DNA of 64,000 bases from Photorhabdus australis DSM 17609 (GTDB lineage Bacteria; Pseudomonadota; Gammaproteobacteria; Enterobacterales; Enterobacteriaceae), in NCBI RefSeq assembly GCF_000711895.1, contig NZ_JONO01000006.1, positions 83,449 to 147,448 on the forward strand, written 5' to 3'. This document shows, piece after piece, positions 45,838 to 54,582 of the stretch. Position numbers and translations under genes: made by a program. The first letter of the stretch is position 1. Every line of letters begins with the position of its first letter. Under the pieces are notes generated by a model, which ran no database searches, was not told where the DNA came from, and was given only the letters and a program-made list of their open reading frames with translations.

Positions 45838-48159
45838 TTGAAAATAGCCCGTATTGACATACAAAATTTTCGAAAACTACAATCCTGTCGTGTAGAGCTT
45901 GCTGGGAAAAGTACGGTTTTCGTCGGCGCTAATAACAGTGGTAAAACGTCTGCTATGGACGCGCTGATCATGTTTTTGAAAAAGGCAAAGCGCAAAGAGC
46001 TTTCAACCACCGATATTACTTTATCCAATTGGGCAACCATCAATTCGGTCGGCACTGGCTGGATTAGTGAAAGTGAAAAACAAGCCCCAGTCCCGGATCT
46101 GACTTTGGATACATGGCGTACACAATTCCCTTCGATTGATGTGTGGTTAGAGGTGGATGAGTTACAAATACACTACGTCAGCCACATTTTGCCCACCTTG
46201 GATTGGGATGGCGGCTTGCTGGGTGTCAGGTTAATTTTAGAACCGAAAAACCTTGAATTACTATACAAAGCTTATATCAACGCTTACTCTGCAGCTAGGG
46301 AAACTATATCTGCTCACAAGATAGAAGCAGATGAAACAACTGGATCACCACTGGTATTATGGCCAACTTCAATGCGTGATTTTCTGGATAGAAAGCTTCA
46401 GGAATTTTTTGCAATTAGCGCTTATGTGCTAGATCCAGCTTTAGCCGACAACGAACAACCTCAGGCTTTTACAGAATTCATGGAGGCAATTGATGGTGAC
46501 CCGTTTGATGGCCTATTTAAGATTGACATCATTAACGCGCAGCGTGGTTTTTCAGACTCAAATGCCGGTGAAGGCGCGGCAAATACTGATCGGCGCTTGT
46601 CTGCTCAGTTAAGGAATTACTTTGATAAGCACCTCGACCCTAGCGAGCTTCCTGATGTGAGCGATCTGGATGCACTTGAAGCAATGGAAAGTGCCCGAAC
46701 AGTATTTGATCAAAAATTGAAGACCAGTTTCAGTGCCGCTATTGGTGAGTTGGAAGGGCTTAATTATCCTGGGTTTAGCGACCCACAAATTTTACTGTCA
46801 AGCAAAGTGAATCCATTAGAAGGACTGAATCATGACTCGGCAGTACAGTTTAAAGTCATTCGCAGTGAAGACCCTTCAGGTGATGCTTTTTGCCTGCCCG
46901 AAAAATACAACGGATTAGGTTATCAAAATCTGATTTCGATGATTTTTAATCTGATTCGCTTTCGTGATGAATGGATGCGTGTTGGCAAGGTTAGCAAAAG
47001 AGAAAAAAGCAATAATAGGCCTATAGAGCCTCTGCACTTAATGCTAATTGAAGAGCCAGAAGCTCATTTACATGCGCAGGTGCAACAAGTCTTTATCAAG
47101 AAAGCTTTCAGTGTGCTGCGTAATCATCCTGATCTGGAAGAAAAACAGCAGTTTGCTACTCAGATGATCGTTAGTACGCATTCTAGCCATATAGCACACG
47201 AAACAGATTTTACCGGACTGCGTTATTTCCGTAGGAAACCATTGGTTAATGAACTTGAAGTGCCAAATGCATGTATCGTTAATATGTCTACCACTTTTGG
47301 AGCAGATAGAAAAAAGACTAAAGGTGAAATAGCCCAAGAAACACAAGAGCAAGAGAGAATCGCAACAGCACAATTTGCAACGCGTTATTTAAAAACGACA
47401 CATTGCGATCTGTTTTTTGCTGATGTTGCTATTTTGGTTGAAGGTCCCGCTGAGCGGATGTTGGTACCTCACTTTATTCGAAACCATTATCCAGATTTAG
47501 ATAGAAGTTATATTTCTATTCTGGAAATTGGTGGTAGTCATGCGCACAGATTACGTCCACTTATCGAAGCCTTAGGAATACCTACGCTGGTAATTACCGA
47601 CCTCGATTCAATTCAGGCTGAGTCAACAAGTAAAGCTCGTCCGGTAATGGGTCAGGGCCTCAAAACGGGGAACGATACATTAAAAACTTGGGCACCAGGA
47701 AAAACATTATTAGACGAGGTATTGAGGGCTGAGTTTGAACAGAAGACAGCGAGCAACGGAAAGGTCAGAGTTGTTTACCCTTGCACTGTATCAATTCAGT
47801 TTAAAGATGAGAAAGACGTACCGGATCAACCAGAGCCGGAATCAGCGATCCCTTATACCTTTGAGGATGCACTGGTTTTAGCTAACTTGTCAGTATTTAG
47901 AAAGATGACTGATAAAACCGGTCTTATCAAAAAAATGGTTGAAGCCGTTAATCAATCAATGCTTGATACAGCCTGTCACTCCATGTTTTGTGCACTAGAT
48001 AAGAACGCCAAGAAAGCTGAAATGGCACTGGATCTATTGTATTCGGTTGAACTAAGCACTTTTAAAGCTCCGCACTATATTGCTGAGGGGCTCAATTGGC
48101 TGGAAAAAGAGTTGATCAATAGCTCTCCGCTTGCGGCAAAGTCGGAGGCAAAGGAATGA
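45838..48159 (+). CDS. OLD-family ATP-dependent endonuclease (GajA-like)
   Basis: A 773-residue protein. Residues 1-~480 form an ABC/SMC-type ATPase with Walker A GANNSGKT (30-37), Walker B LIEEPEAHLH (~402) and an HSSHI D-loop region. Residues ~525-720 are a TOPRIM nuclease with VAILVEGPAERML and VITDLDS. Paired with a UvrD-type helicase this is the layout of class 2 OLD proteins, including GajA of Gabija anti-phage defence. It is about 200 residues longer than typical GajA (~580), with a large insertion in the ATPase part. TTG 45838 follows a very strong AAGGAGGG. It overlaps the helicase gene by four bases. Confidence 0.82.
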   Translation: MKIARIDIQNFRKLQSCRVELAGKSTVFVGANNSGKTSAMDALIMFLKKAKRKELSTTDITLSNWATINSVGTGWISESEKQAPVPDLTLDTWRTQFPSIDVWLEVDELQIHYVSHILPTLDWDGGLLGVRLILEPKNLELLYKAYINAYSAARETISAHKIEADETTGSPLVLWPTSMRDFLDRKLQEFFAISAYVLDPALADNEQPQAFTEFMEAIDGDPFDGLFKIDIINAQRGFSDSNAGEGAANTDRRLSAQLRNYFDKHLDPSELPDVSDLDALEAMESARTVFDQKLKTSFSAAIGELEGLNYPGFSDPQILLSSKVNPLEGLNHDSAVQFKVIRSEDPSGDAFCLPEKYNGLGYQNLISMIFNLIRFRDEWMRVGKVSKREKSNNRPIEPLHLMLIEEPEAHLHAQVQQVFIKKAFSVLRNHPDLEEKQQFATQMIVSTHSSHIAHETDFTGLRYFRRKPLVNELEVPNACIVNMSTTFGADRKKTKGEIAQETQEQERIATAQFATRYLKTTHCDLFFADVAILVEGPAERMLVPHFIRNHYPDLDRSYISILEIGGSHAHRLRPLIEALGIPTLVITDLDSIQAESTSKARPVMGQGLKTGNDTLKTWAPGKTLLDEVLRAEFEQKTASNGKVRVVYPCTVSIQFKDEKDVPDQPEPESAIPYTFEDALVLANLSVFRKMTDKTGLIKKMVEAVNQSMLDTACHSMFCALDKNAKKAEMALDLLYSVELSTFKAPHYIAEGLNWLEKELINSSPLAAKSEAKE

Positions 48160-50030
48160 CAGAGGTGATTGATACTAAGACAGTTGACGATGAGATCTAT
48201 GGCTGTCTAGATCTAGATAATCCAAAAAGCTTCTTTTTGTTTGCCGGGGCTGGTTCGGGCAAAACTCGCTCTTTAGTCGAAGTACTTAAGCGATTTCGTG
48301 AACATAATATCCATCGCTTGCGAGTAAAAGCACAACAAGTAGCAATCATTACTTATACCAACGCCGCTTGTGATGAAATTAAACGCCGCTTGGAGTTCGA
48401 TTTTGCCTTTAGCGTCTCGACCATTCATAGTTTTGCTTGGGAGCTAATCAAGCCGCATCAGCATGATATTAGAGAGTCGCTTAGAGTCAGACTTCAATCA
48501 GACATTGTCGAACTTGAGGAAGCACAGCGTAAAGGTAGAGCAGGCACAAAAGCGGCCGAAGATAGACCAAAGCAGATTGCGGCCAAACTAAAGCGGCTGG
48601 AGTCACTAAGCAACATTAGGAAGTTTACTTACAATCCTAATGGTGAAAATTTGGGCAAGGATTCACTTAACCATGCCGAAGTGATCGGCATAACCGCTGA
48701 ATTGCTGACCAGCCGTCCATTGTTGCAGCAAATTCTTACACGCAAATTCCCGGTTTTGCTTGTAGATGAAAGTCAGGACACGAAAAAAGAGCTAATTGAT
48801 GCTTTGTTTGTAGTTCAGAGCTTACATCAGGACAAGTTCTCGTTAGGTCTGTTCGGCGACATCATGCAGCGGATTTATAACGATGGAAAAGAAGACCTAG
48901 GTCTAGCTCCATTGCCGGATGGTTGGCTTACTCCAAAAAAGGAATATAACCATAGATGTCCTCGTCGAGTTGTGAAACTCATCAATAAAATTCGAGCCGA
49001 GGTCGATCAAAACTTACAGCAATCCGCTAAGCTAGAGGAAGGCTTCGTTAGACTATTTATTGCGGATACATCTGATGGGATAGACAAAGAGGCTTATGAG
49101 CGCTTTGTTTGTCAAAAAATGGCAGAGATTACAGCTGATGACTTGTGGATAGCAGAGAAAAAACACAATAAAACACTAACCTTAGAACATCACATGGCGG
49201 CACAACGAGGGGGCTTTGCAAGCTTTTTCAATTCTCTCTATGAAGTCGATAAGCTTAGAACCGGTTTGCTTGATGGAACCCATGCTGGCATTACTTTTTT
49301 TTCAGAGAGAGTACTTCCACTTATCAAGAGTTTGGACGTAGGTAACCACTTCGCTGTTTCTAGAATCGTTAATAAGTATTCGCCACTTATTTCTAAAGAA
49401 TGTATTGAACAAAGTGCTGAGCCTAAGGCGGAGTTAGCAAAAGCTAAGGATGCTGTCGATGCTCTTTATGTTCTATGGCGTGATGACGCAGATCCCTCTC
49501 TAATCAACATCCTTAAAGAAGTTCAGCGCACTCGTTTGTTCAATGTCCCTGATGTTCTCACATTGATTGCTGAGAGGCAGGATAGGAACTATGAAAAAGC
49601 AGAAGATGATAATGATCGAGATCCCGTTGTTGACGCTTGGGATACCGCGTTGATGTCTCGCTTTAGTGAGTTTAAGGAATACGTTGCGTACATATCTGAT
49701 GAATCTAGGTTCGGTACTCATCAAGGCATTAAAGGGCTCGAATTTCCAAGGGTAATAGTCATTCTAGATGACGAAGAAGCTCGTGGCTTTTTGTTCAGTT
49801 ATGATAAATTGTTTGGAGCTAAACCCCCAACCGCAACAGACATACGTAACCAGAAGGAAGGCAAAGAAACTAGTATTGATCGCACTAGACGACTGTTTTA
49901 TGTGACTTGTAGTCGAGCGGAAAAAAGTTTAGCGATAGTTGCTTACACAAACGAGCCTAATAAAGTAAAAACGAATATTATGAGTCAAAATTGGTTTGAG
50001 GAACATGAAATTATATCCTGTCAAATATAA
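48156..50030 (+). CDS. UvrD/Rep-type helicase partner (GajB-like)
   Basis: A 624-residue superfamily 1A helicase. Motifs: Walker A AGAGSGKT (~31-38), motif Ia VAIITYTNAA, Walker B VLLVDESQD (~200), motif III LGLFGDIMQRIY, motif IV YNHRCPRRVV, motif V THQGIKGLEFPRVIVI (~526) and motif VI RRLFYVTCSRAEKS (~575). All helicase motifs are intact. It is longer than typical GajB (~490). The ATGA overlap with the OLD gene shows that they are made together. In Gabija, GajB enhances or triggers GajA DNA cleavage during phage infection; the same relation is inferred here. Confidence 0.85.
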   Translation: MTEVIDTKTVDDEIYGCLDLDNPKSFFLFAGAGSGKTRSLVEVLKRFREHNIHRLRVKAQQVAIITYTNAACDEIKRRLEFDFAFSVSTIHSFAWELIKPHQHDIRESLRVRLQSDIVELEEAQRKGRAGTKAAEDRPKQIAAKLKRLESLSNIRKFTYNPNGENLGKDSLNHAEVIGITAELLTSRPLLQQILTRKFPVLLVDESQDTKKELIDALFVVQSLHQDKFSLGLFGDIMQRIYNDGKEDLGLAPLPDGWLTPKKEYNHRCPRRVVKLINKIRAEVDQNLQQSAKLEEGFVRLFIADTSDGIDKEAYERFVCQKMAEITADDLWIAEKKHNKTLTLEHHMAAQRGGFASFFNSLYEVDKLRTGLLDGTHAGITFFSERVLPLIKSLDVGNHFAVSRIVNKYSPLISKECIEQSAEPKAELAKAKDAVDALYVLWRDDADPSLINILKEVQRTRLFNVPDVLTLIAERQDRNYEKAEDDNDRDPVVDAWDTALMSRFSEFKEYVAYISDESRFGTHQGIKGLEFPRVIVILDDEEARGFLFSYDKLFGAKPPTATDIRNQKEGKETSIDRTRRLFYVTCSRAEKSLAIVAYTNEPNKVKTNIMSQNWFEEHEIISCQI

Positions 50031-50037
50031 CTTAATG

Positions 50038-50059
50038 TGTATTAGTCGCGACTAATACA
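50038..50059. promoter_or_regulatory. Perfect 22-bp palindrome after the defence pair
   Basis: The arms TGTATTAGTCG and CGACTAATACA abut directly, eight bases after the helicase stop, followed by TTTTATG. As RNA it could be a terminator with a CGCG loop; as DNA it could be an operator or recombination site. Confidence 0.5.
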
Positions 50060-50161
50060 TTTTATGTCCTGTCGTTTTCATTTATCTACTTCCATCAAGA
50101 ATTGGTCCAATTGTTGGAGGAAAATAAAGTTTTATCCTATTGAGTGTGCGTTGTCGGTGTT

Positions 50162-50445
50162 CTAATGGGTTGCATAGTAAAACGTTAGTCCCAAGGCGTT
50201 AGCAACCTTTGTGATTGTAGTAAAATGTAGGTTTCTCTCGCCAGAAAGGGCCTTTCTCAGGTCATTCCAACATTTCTCGCTAGTTGGCTGATGTTACGGG
50301 CTCGTGCTATGTCACCTAAAGCAGCCACAATAAGGGAAGGATCACCATCTTCCATCACGGCCTCCAGGTACGCCGTAATATCTTCCTCTGTTTGGAGGTA
50401 ATCAGCGGTATCGTAGCGGCTGAACTTTACTTTTTGGTTTTTCAT
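50162..50445 (-). pseudogene. HigA-type antitoxin, frameshifted
   Basis: The minus strand codes from ATG 50445 for KVKFSRYDTADYLQTEEDIT, YLEAVMEDGDPSLIVAALGD and IARARNISQLARNVGMT, then a stop. In another frame it continues with RKALSGERNLHFTTITKVAN and ALGLTFYYATH to TAG at 50162-50164. Together these make a complete addiction-module antidote of the HI1420/HigA type with its helix-turn-helix broken in the middle. The antitoxin is therefore inactive. Confidence 0.8.
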
Positions 50446-50456
50446 TGGTTACTTCT

Positions 50457-50534
50457 TCATGGCGTGGCAATGGCTTTTGCCAATTCAATATCGAGGGATT
50501 GGCTGTTTTTGTCTCCACCGCACTGTGTTGTGGT
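50457..50534 (-). pseudogene. HigB/RelE-type toxin, C-terminal scrap
   Basis: Directly upstream of the antitoxin remnant on the same strand, 25 codons read QCGGDKNSQSLDIELAKAIA-TP before TGA at 50457-50459. This is the typical end of HigB-like toxins (L.GGDK..Q..DI..A). The N-terminal three quarters are gone, so the toxin is dead too. Confidence 0.75.
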
Positions 50535-50620
50535 TTAATTTCTAGGATACTTCAAAAGCCCGGTTACTTACAGATACCGAGAATAACCCTATGCGAATCT
50601 GACAAAAGTATCAAAATGCG

Positions 50621-50648
50621 TTGACAAAATCTACGCCAGGCGTAGTAT
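50621..50648 (+). promoter_or_regulatory. Sigma-70 promoter with palindromic operator
   Basis: TTGACA (50621-50626), 16 bases, TAGTAT (50643-50648). The spacer and -10 start contain a perfect palindrome CTACGCC-A-GGCGTAG (50631-50645), so a repressor bound there would block the promoter. It drives the short RNA unit and possibly the Abi gene. Confidence 0.75.
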
Positions 50649-50654
50649 CAACTT

Positions 50655-50701
50655 TACCAACGCTCGCAATGTTCCCTAGGGGATGTTAGCGGGCTTTTTT
50701 T
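50655..50701 (+). ncRNA. Short RNA upstream of the Abi_2/AbiF-type gene
   Basis: Between the promoter and the Abi pseudogene lies a ~47-base unit ending in GCTCGC ... GCGGGC (50662-50667 with 50689-50694, one T-G pair) and seven T residues. A strong promoter and a terminator with almost nothing between them imply a small RNA. Conserved RNAs upstream of abiF-type genes are known, so this is the likely identity. The exact ends are inferred. Confidence 0.55.
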
Positions 50702-50722
50702 GCCTCTTTTTCTTCTTCAGGA

Positions 50723-51199
50723 ATGACGGCTAATCATGCCTTATACCCTCTATCCAAAGCCGTATCGCTCACCGGGGAGCTTGTTGCCGATTTACAGGTT
50801 AAGCATCTTTAGCTTCAGAATACCGCCGATGCAGAACGAATTCTTAGTCAGATAAGCTATCACCACTTCAAAATTTACCTGCATCTGTTCCTCAATCCGG
50901 CCAGTAGCATGCTGCAAAAATTAGCGGCTGAATTTGGTGCGCGAAAATTTTCAACTTTGTCTAACTGGGTCACCGTGTTGCATGATGTTCGCAACAAGTG
51001 TGCCCATCATAGCCGCCTTTGGAACGTCAACCTGTCTGCACCAAAAGATATGAATCAGATGATCAAAACGCTCGGTATTACCGGCTTGGACTTTTTTGAC
51101 ACGATTGATGATCTGATACAGCGATACCCGGCGATTCAACCTTACCTGCGTAGCTCTGGGTTTGCTCATAACTGGCGGGCAGATCCGTTCTGGCATTAA
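50723..51199 (+). pseudogene. Abi_2/AbiF-type HEPN abortive-infection protein, broken
   Basis: ATG 50723 opens MTANHALYPLSKAVSLTGEL ... VKHL, then an in-frame TAG at 50810, then LQNTADAERILSQISYHHFK. The C-terminal part has FSTLSNWVTVLHDVRNKCAH with the HEPN ribonuclease motif R-x4-H (RNKCAH) and the ending AHNWRADPFWH. Only 159 codons are present against ~300 in intact Abi_2 proteins; the middle is deleted near 50905-50910. It is inactivated by both the stop and the deletion. It follows the short RNA unit, the arrangement reported for AbiF modules. Confidence 0.8.
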
Positions 51200-51228
51200 C
51201 TTTTCACTCTGACAAATTGACTCATCTG

Positions 51229-51259
51229 ACGCACTGACTTCGATTGGTGCGTTTTTTTT
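51229..51259 (+). terminator. Rho-independent terminator before the pil operon
   Basis: ACGCAC-TGACTTCGATTG-GTGCGT followed by eight T residues. It ends the Abi region and insulates the pil operon. Confidence 0.8.
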
Positions 51260-51346
51260 GATTTTGCAAAAAGAGTTCTACGTTGAGCTCAGTCCCGGAT
51301 CCCCGCACAGTAAGCCGCATTTAAGATCACCTGCACGGGAATGCGC

Positions 51347-52396
51347 ATGAAAAACCCTGTTTTTTTCTCACTCAGTTGGTTGTCCGTCATGGTATTGGCT
51401 GGGTGTGCCGGACAAACTCAGGAGACTACTGCGTCCGGTGTAAGTTTTCACCGTTCTCATCAGGCACGTCCCGCCGTATCCGACATATATTCTTTAACGC
51501 CAGAAGTTACACGCCATGATCGCTATACCTTGGTGAGTGTAGGCAGCCAGGCTGCGCAACGTGAACCCCTCAATCAAATCATCAATATCACCATGCCAGT
51601 CCCGTTGGTACACCGCATTGGTGATGGATTGCGTTATTTGCTATTTGGAACCGGTTATTCGCTGTGTGATACCGCCGCAGCCCATTTCGTTAAATTGATA
51701 GACAGGCCATTACCGGCTATTCAACGCAAAATTGGGCCGATACGGCTCAGTGAAGCGTTGCAGATTGTTGTCGGGCCAGCATGGCGTATCCGGGTAGATG
51801 AGGTGAATCGTGAAGTGTGTTTTGTTTTACGTGATGAATATCGTCAATTTTCCGAGATAACGGTTGGCCGGATGACACCGCCAAAAATGCAGGTACCGTT
51901 GCAGAGATCTTCTTCACCGGCGTTATCGGCACCTACATTGCCCAACAGCACATTAGTCGCTCCGTTACCAGCGAAGCCCCTGATAGCTGAAAGACCAAAA
52001 ACAGATACCCTTCAATCTCCTGTGGCAGGAGGAAAACCCACAACCATTTCCTCAGTATCACCTACTCAGCCCGTTAAATCCTTACTCAGCGGCAGTACAC
52101 CAGTGGCAACGGTACCGATAGGCAACATCTGGCGTGCGGAAACAGGAACTACTTTGCGTGGAACGTTGGAGCGGTGGGCTAATACAACGGATTGCCCGGT
52201 AGGAGGACATTGGGTAGTGGTGTGGTCGTCACCGACGGATTACCGCATTGATGCACCGCTGACGTTTAAAGGCAATTTTGAGTTCTTGTTGGTACAAGTG
52301 TTTGATCTTTACCGACAGGCCGAGAAGCCGTTGTTTGCCGAAGTCAGTCGTCTTCAGTGCCTGATTTCAGTCAGTGATAAACCCGTGACCCGGTAA
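51347..52396 (+). CDS. pilL: PilL, type IVB pilus lipoprotein
   Basis: A 349-residue lipoprotein: signal peptide with lipobox VLAGC (Cys at ~residue 20), a conserved N-terminal half (VPLVHRIGDGLRYLLFGTGY, LPAIQRKIGPIRLSEALQIV, PAWRIRVDEVNREVCFVLRD) as in ICE PilL proteins, and a Pro/Ser-rich second half ending in an extra LEMWANTT-type domain (GTLERWANTTDCPVGGHWVV) like the peptidoglycan/secretin-associated TcpQ/PilL C-terminus. It is the first gene of the R64/SPI-7-type pil operon. ATG 51347 is spaced better from GGGA than ATG 51341. Confidence 0.88.
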   Translation: MKNPVFFSLSWLSVMVLAGCAGQTQETTASGVSFHRSHQARPAVSDIYSLTPEVTRHDRYTLVSVGSQAAQREPLNQIINITMPVPLVHRIGDGLRYLLFGTGYSLCDTAAAHFVKLIDRPLPAIQRKIGPIRLSEALQIVVGPAWRIRVDEVNREVCFVLRDEYRQFSEITVGRMTPPKMQVPLQRSSSPALSAPTLPNSTLVAPLPAKPLIAERPKTDTLQSPVAGGKPTTISSVSPTQPVKSLLSGSTPVATVPIGNIWRAETGTTLRGTLERWANTTDCPVGGHWVVVWSSPTDYRIDAPLTFKGNFEFLLVQVFDLYRQAEKPLFAEVSRLQCLISVSDKPVTR

Positions 52397-52402
52397 GCCG
52401 TG

Positions 52403-52840
52403 ATGGGGTACGTCATCAGTGCGTTTGCGTTGGTTTTTCTGCTGATTGCAGGGGGTATACAGCTGCGACAGGCAGAACAATTGCATATCGATCGTGACAA
52501 CGCAAGGGCTCGAATACTGGCAGATCAAATGTTGCTGTTAGCCAGTGCCATTAATCACTGGCGTGGTGGCCATACATCTAAAAATGGCACGGTGGATCTC
52601 CGTAAGCTCATTCTGCCTTTTCAGCCTGATGCCCGTATCCGGCATGTTATCAGTCAAGGCCGGCTTTGGGTGTGGATGCCGGAAATACCCGGTCTTGTCA
52701 CCGCTCTGCGCGAACGCACTAAGGGGTCCATGTTGATTGGTGAAGTCCGGCAGGGACGGTTGTATGGCTTATCTGGCCAAGAGATAGGATTCACTCTTCC
52801 TGACGGGATTAGCGATGATGATGTGGTGTATTTCAACTGA
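52403..52840 (+). CDS. pilM: PilM, type IVB pilus biogenesis protein
   Basis: A 145-residue protein with one N-terminal transmembrane helix (VISAFALVFLLIAGGIQLRQ) and a short periplasmic domain (MLLLASAINHWR, GLSGQEIGFTLPDGISDDDV), matching the R64 PilM family, an essential but poorly understood assembly factor. GTG 52400 and ATG 52403 are both possible. It is three to six bases behind pilL. Confidence 0.88.
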   Translation: MGYVISAFALVFLLIAGGIQLRQAEQLHIDRDNARARILADQMLLLASAINHWRGGHTSKNGTVDLRKLILPFQPDARIRHVISQGRLWVWMPEIPGLVTALRERTKGSMLIGEVRQGRLYGLSGQEIGFTLPDGISDDDVVYFN

Positions 52841-52858
52841 AAAAACGGACAGGATGTG

Positions 52859-54559
52859 ATGAAAAATAAACGGTGTTCACTCAGGCTTTGTACTTGCCTT
52901 GCTCCACTGGCGGCGGTAACAGGCATGGCGCTGATGTCTGGTTGTACCTTGCCGGCAATGGATAATATGGCGCGTGAAGCCAGTGTGCAAAGTCGGGTAG
53001 CACAACAGCATTTGCATCAACAGCATAGCTTGAAACAACCGGTGGTAACCTGGGTAGATAAACCCTGGGTGAATCTGAAACCGGTAGTTCAGCCTGTCGC
53101 ATCGGTAAAGTTACCTTCCTGTCAGATAACGATTAACAGTAAAGTTGGGCTGACATTACCGGAACTGGGACAACGCATTACCCAACTTTGTGGTATTCGG
53201 GTCACGGTAACACCCGATGTTTTATCACGAGCATCAACCACTGCGAGTGGGTTGACGCGCCAGATGAATGGGGTATTACCACCACCTGATGATAAGGGAC
53301 GTATGCCATTGGATTGGCTGGGTGATCGAGATATACACTCAATTAACGCTGATGAGCGTCGAGAGCCAGAAGTCCTCACGGGTCTCAATTGGCAAGGGGA
53401 GCTGACGGGGCTTTTAGACAATATTGCCAGCCGGTTAGGGATTGCATGGAAGATGGATAATAGGGCCGTCGTGTTTTATCGGTTCGAAACCCGGACATTT
53501 CAGTTGAATGTTCTCAACACCCGTACCAGTAGTAATGCCAGTGTTGCATCAGGGTCAACCAGTAGTATGGGGACATCCGGGGGCAGTGGTAATGTCAACA
53601 ATTCTGTCTCTGGGGAGGCCAGCTCTTCACAGAAAACGACGGTTGATCTGAACAGTGATTTATACGAAGACATCCGTAAGACAGTCGAGAATATGTTGAC
53701 GCCCGAACGGGGTCGGTTCTGGTTGTCAAGCTCCAGTGGAACGCTGATGGTAACAGACACGCCGGCGGTACTGGATTCGGTATCCCGTTATGTGGAAGAG
53801 CAAAATACTGTTCTTAACCGTCAGGTTTTGTTGAATGTTCAGGTGCTGAGTGTCAGCACTACCCGTAAAGAGCAAATGGGGTTGGACTGGGGATTAGTTT
53901 ATAACTCATTGCATAATTTGGGGGCTACGTTATCTGGCAGTTTTAGCGGTATGGGCAGTGGGGCAACGTCTGCGGGCGTCAGTATTCTGGAAAGTGCCAC
54001 AGGGAAGGCGGCAAAACTCTCCGGTTCCAGCCTGCTGATAAAGGCGTTGAGCGAGCAAGGTAATGTCAGTGTGGTGACCTCTCAAGGAAGTGCGACCACT
54101 AATTTGACCCCCATTCCGATACAGATGGCTGATCAGACGGTGTATGTGGCTCAAAGCAGTACAACAACGGCTACGGATGTGGGAGCCACCACGGCTCTGA
54201 CGCCCGGGATGATCACTACCGGGTTTAATATGACTTTGTTGCCGTTGATACAGCGCAATGGGGATGTTCAGTTACAAGTGGCTTTTAACCTGTCTGATCC
54301 GCCGACTATCCGTTCATTCACATCTAAAGAAGGCAATTCTTATATCGAGATGCCGTATACCCGGCTGCGTTCACTGAGCCAGAAAGTGAATTTACGTGCC
54401 GGGCAGGCGCTGGTGCTCACCGGATTTGAACAGGCTGATACTCGGGTGACTAAGGCGGGAACCTTTACACCGGGAAATTTCCTGCTTGGGGGAGGACAGT
54501 CCGGAGAGAATCAGCGCAGCACGTTGGTTATTTTAATCACCCCCGTATTACTGGATTGA
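52859..54559 (+). CDS. pilN: PilN, outer-membrane secretin lipoprotein
   Basis: A 566-residue secretin. The lipoprotein signal has the lipobox LMSGC (Cys ~29). Periplasmic N-domains follow (ITINSKVGLTLPELGQRITQ, TFQLNVLNTRTSSNASVASG), with a Ser/Gly-rich linker at ~225-260. The secretin domain is in the C-terminal half (VLLNVQVLSVSTTRKEQMGL, QGNVSVVTSQGSATTNLTPI, EMPYTRLRSLSQKVNLRAGQ). It forms the gated outer-membrane pore for the pilus. The length is as in R64 PilN. Confidence 0.93.
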   Translation: MKNKRCSLRLCTCLAPLAAVTGMALMSGCTLPAMDNMAREASVQSRVAQQHLHQQHSLKQPVVTWVDKPWVNLKPVVQPVASVKLPSCQITINSKVGLTLPELGQRITQLCGIRVTVTPDVLSRASTTASGLTRQMNGVLPPPDDKGRMPLDWLGDRDIHSINADERREPEVLTGLNWQGELTGLLDNIASRLGIAWKMDNRAVVFYRFETRTFQLNVLNTRTSSNASVASGSTSSMGTSGGSGNVNNSVSGEASSSQKTTVDLNSDLYEDIRKTVENMLTPERGRFWLSSSSGTLMVTDTPAVLDSVSRYVEEQNTVLNRQVLLNVQVLSVSTTRKEQMGLDWGLVYNSLHNLGATLSGSFSGMGSGATSAGVSILESATGKAAKLSGSSLLIKALSEQGNVSVVTSQGSATTNLTPIPIQMADQTVYVAQSSTTTATDVGATTALTPGMITTGFNMTLLPLIQRNGDVQLQVAFNLSDPPTIRSFTSKEGNSYIEMPYTRLRSLSQKVNLRAGQALVLTGFEQADTRVTKAGTFTPGNFLLGGGQSGENQRSTLVILITPVLLD

Positions 54560-54582
54560 GGAATGAAAGGCTGCATGAATCA

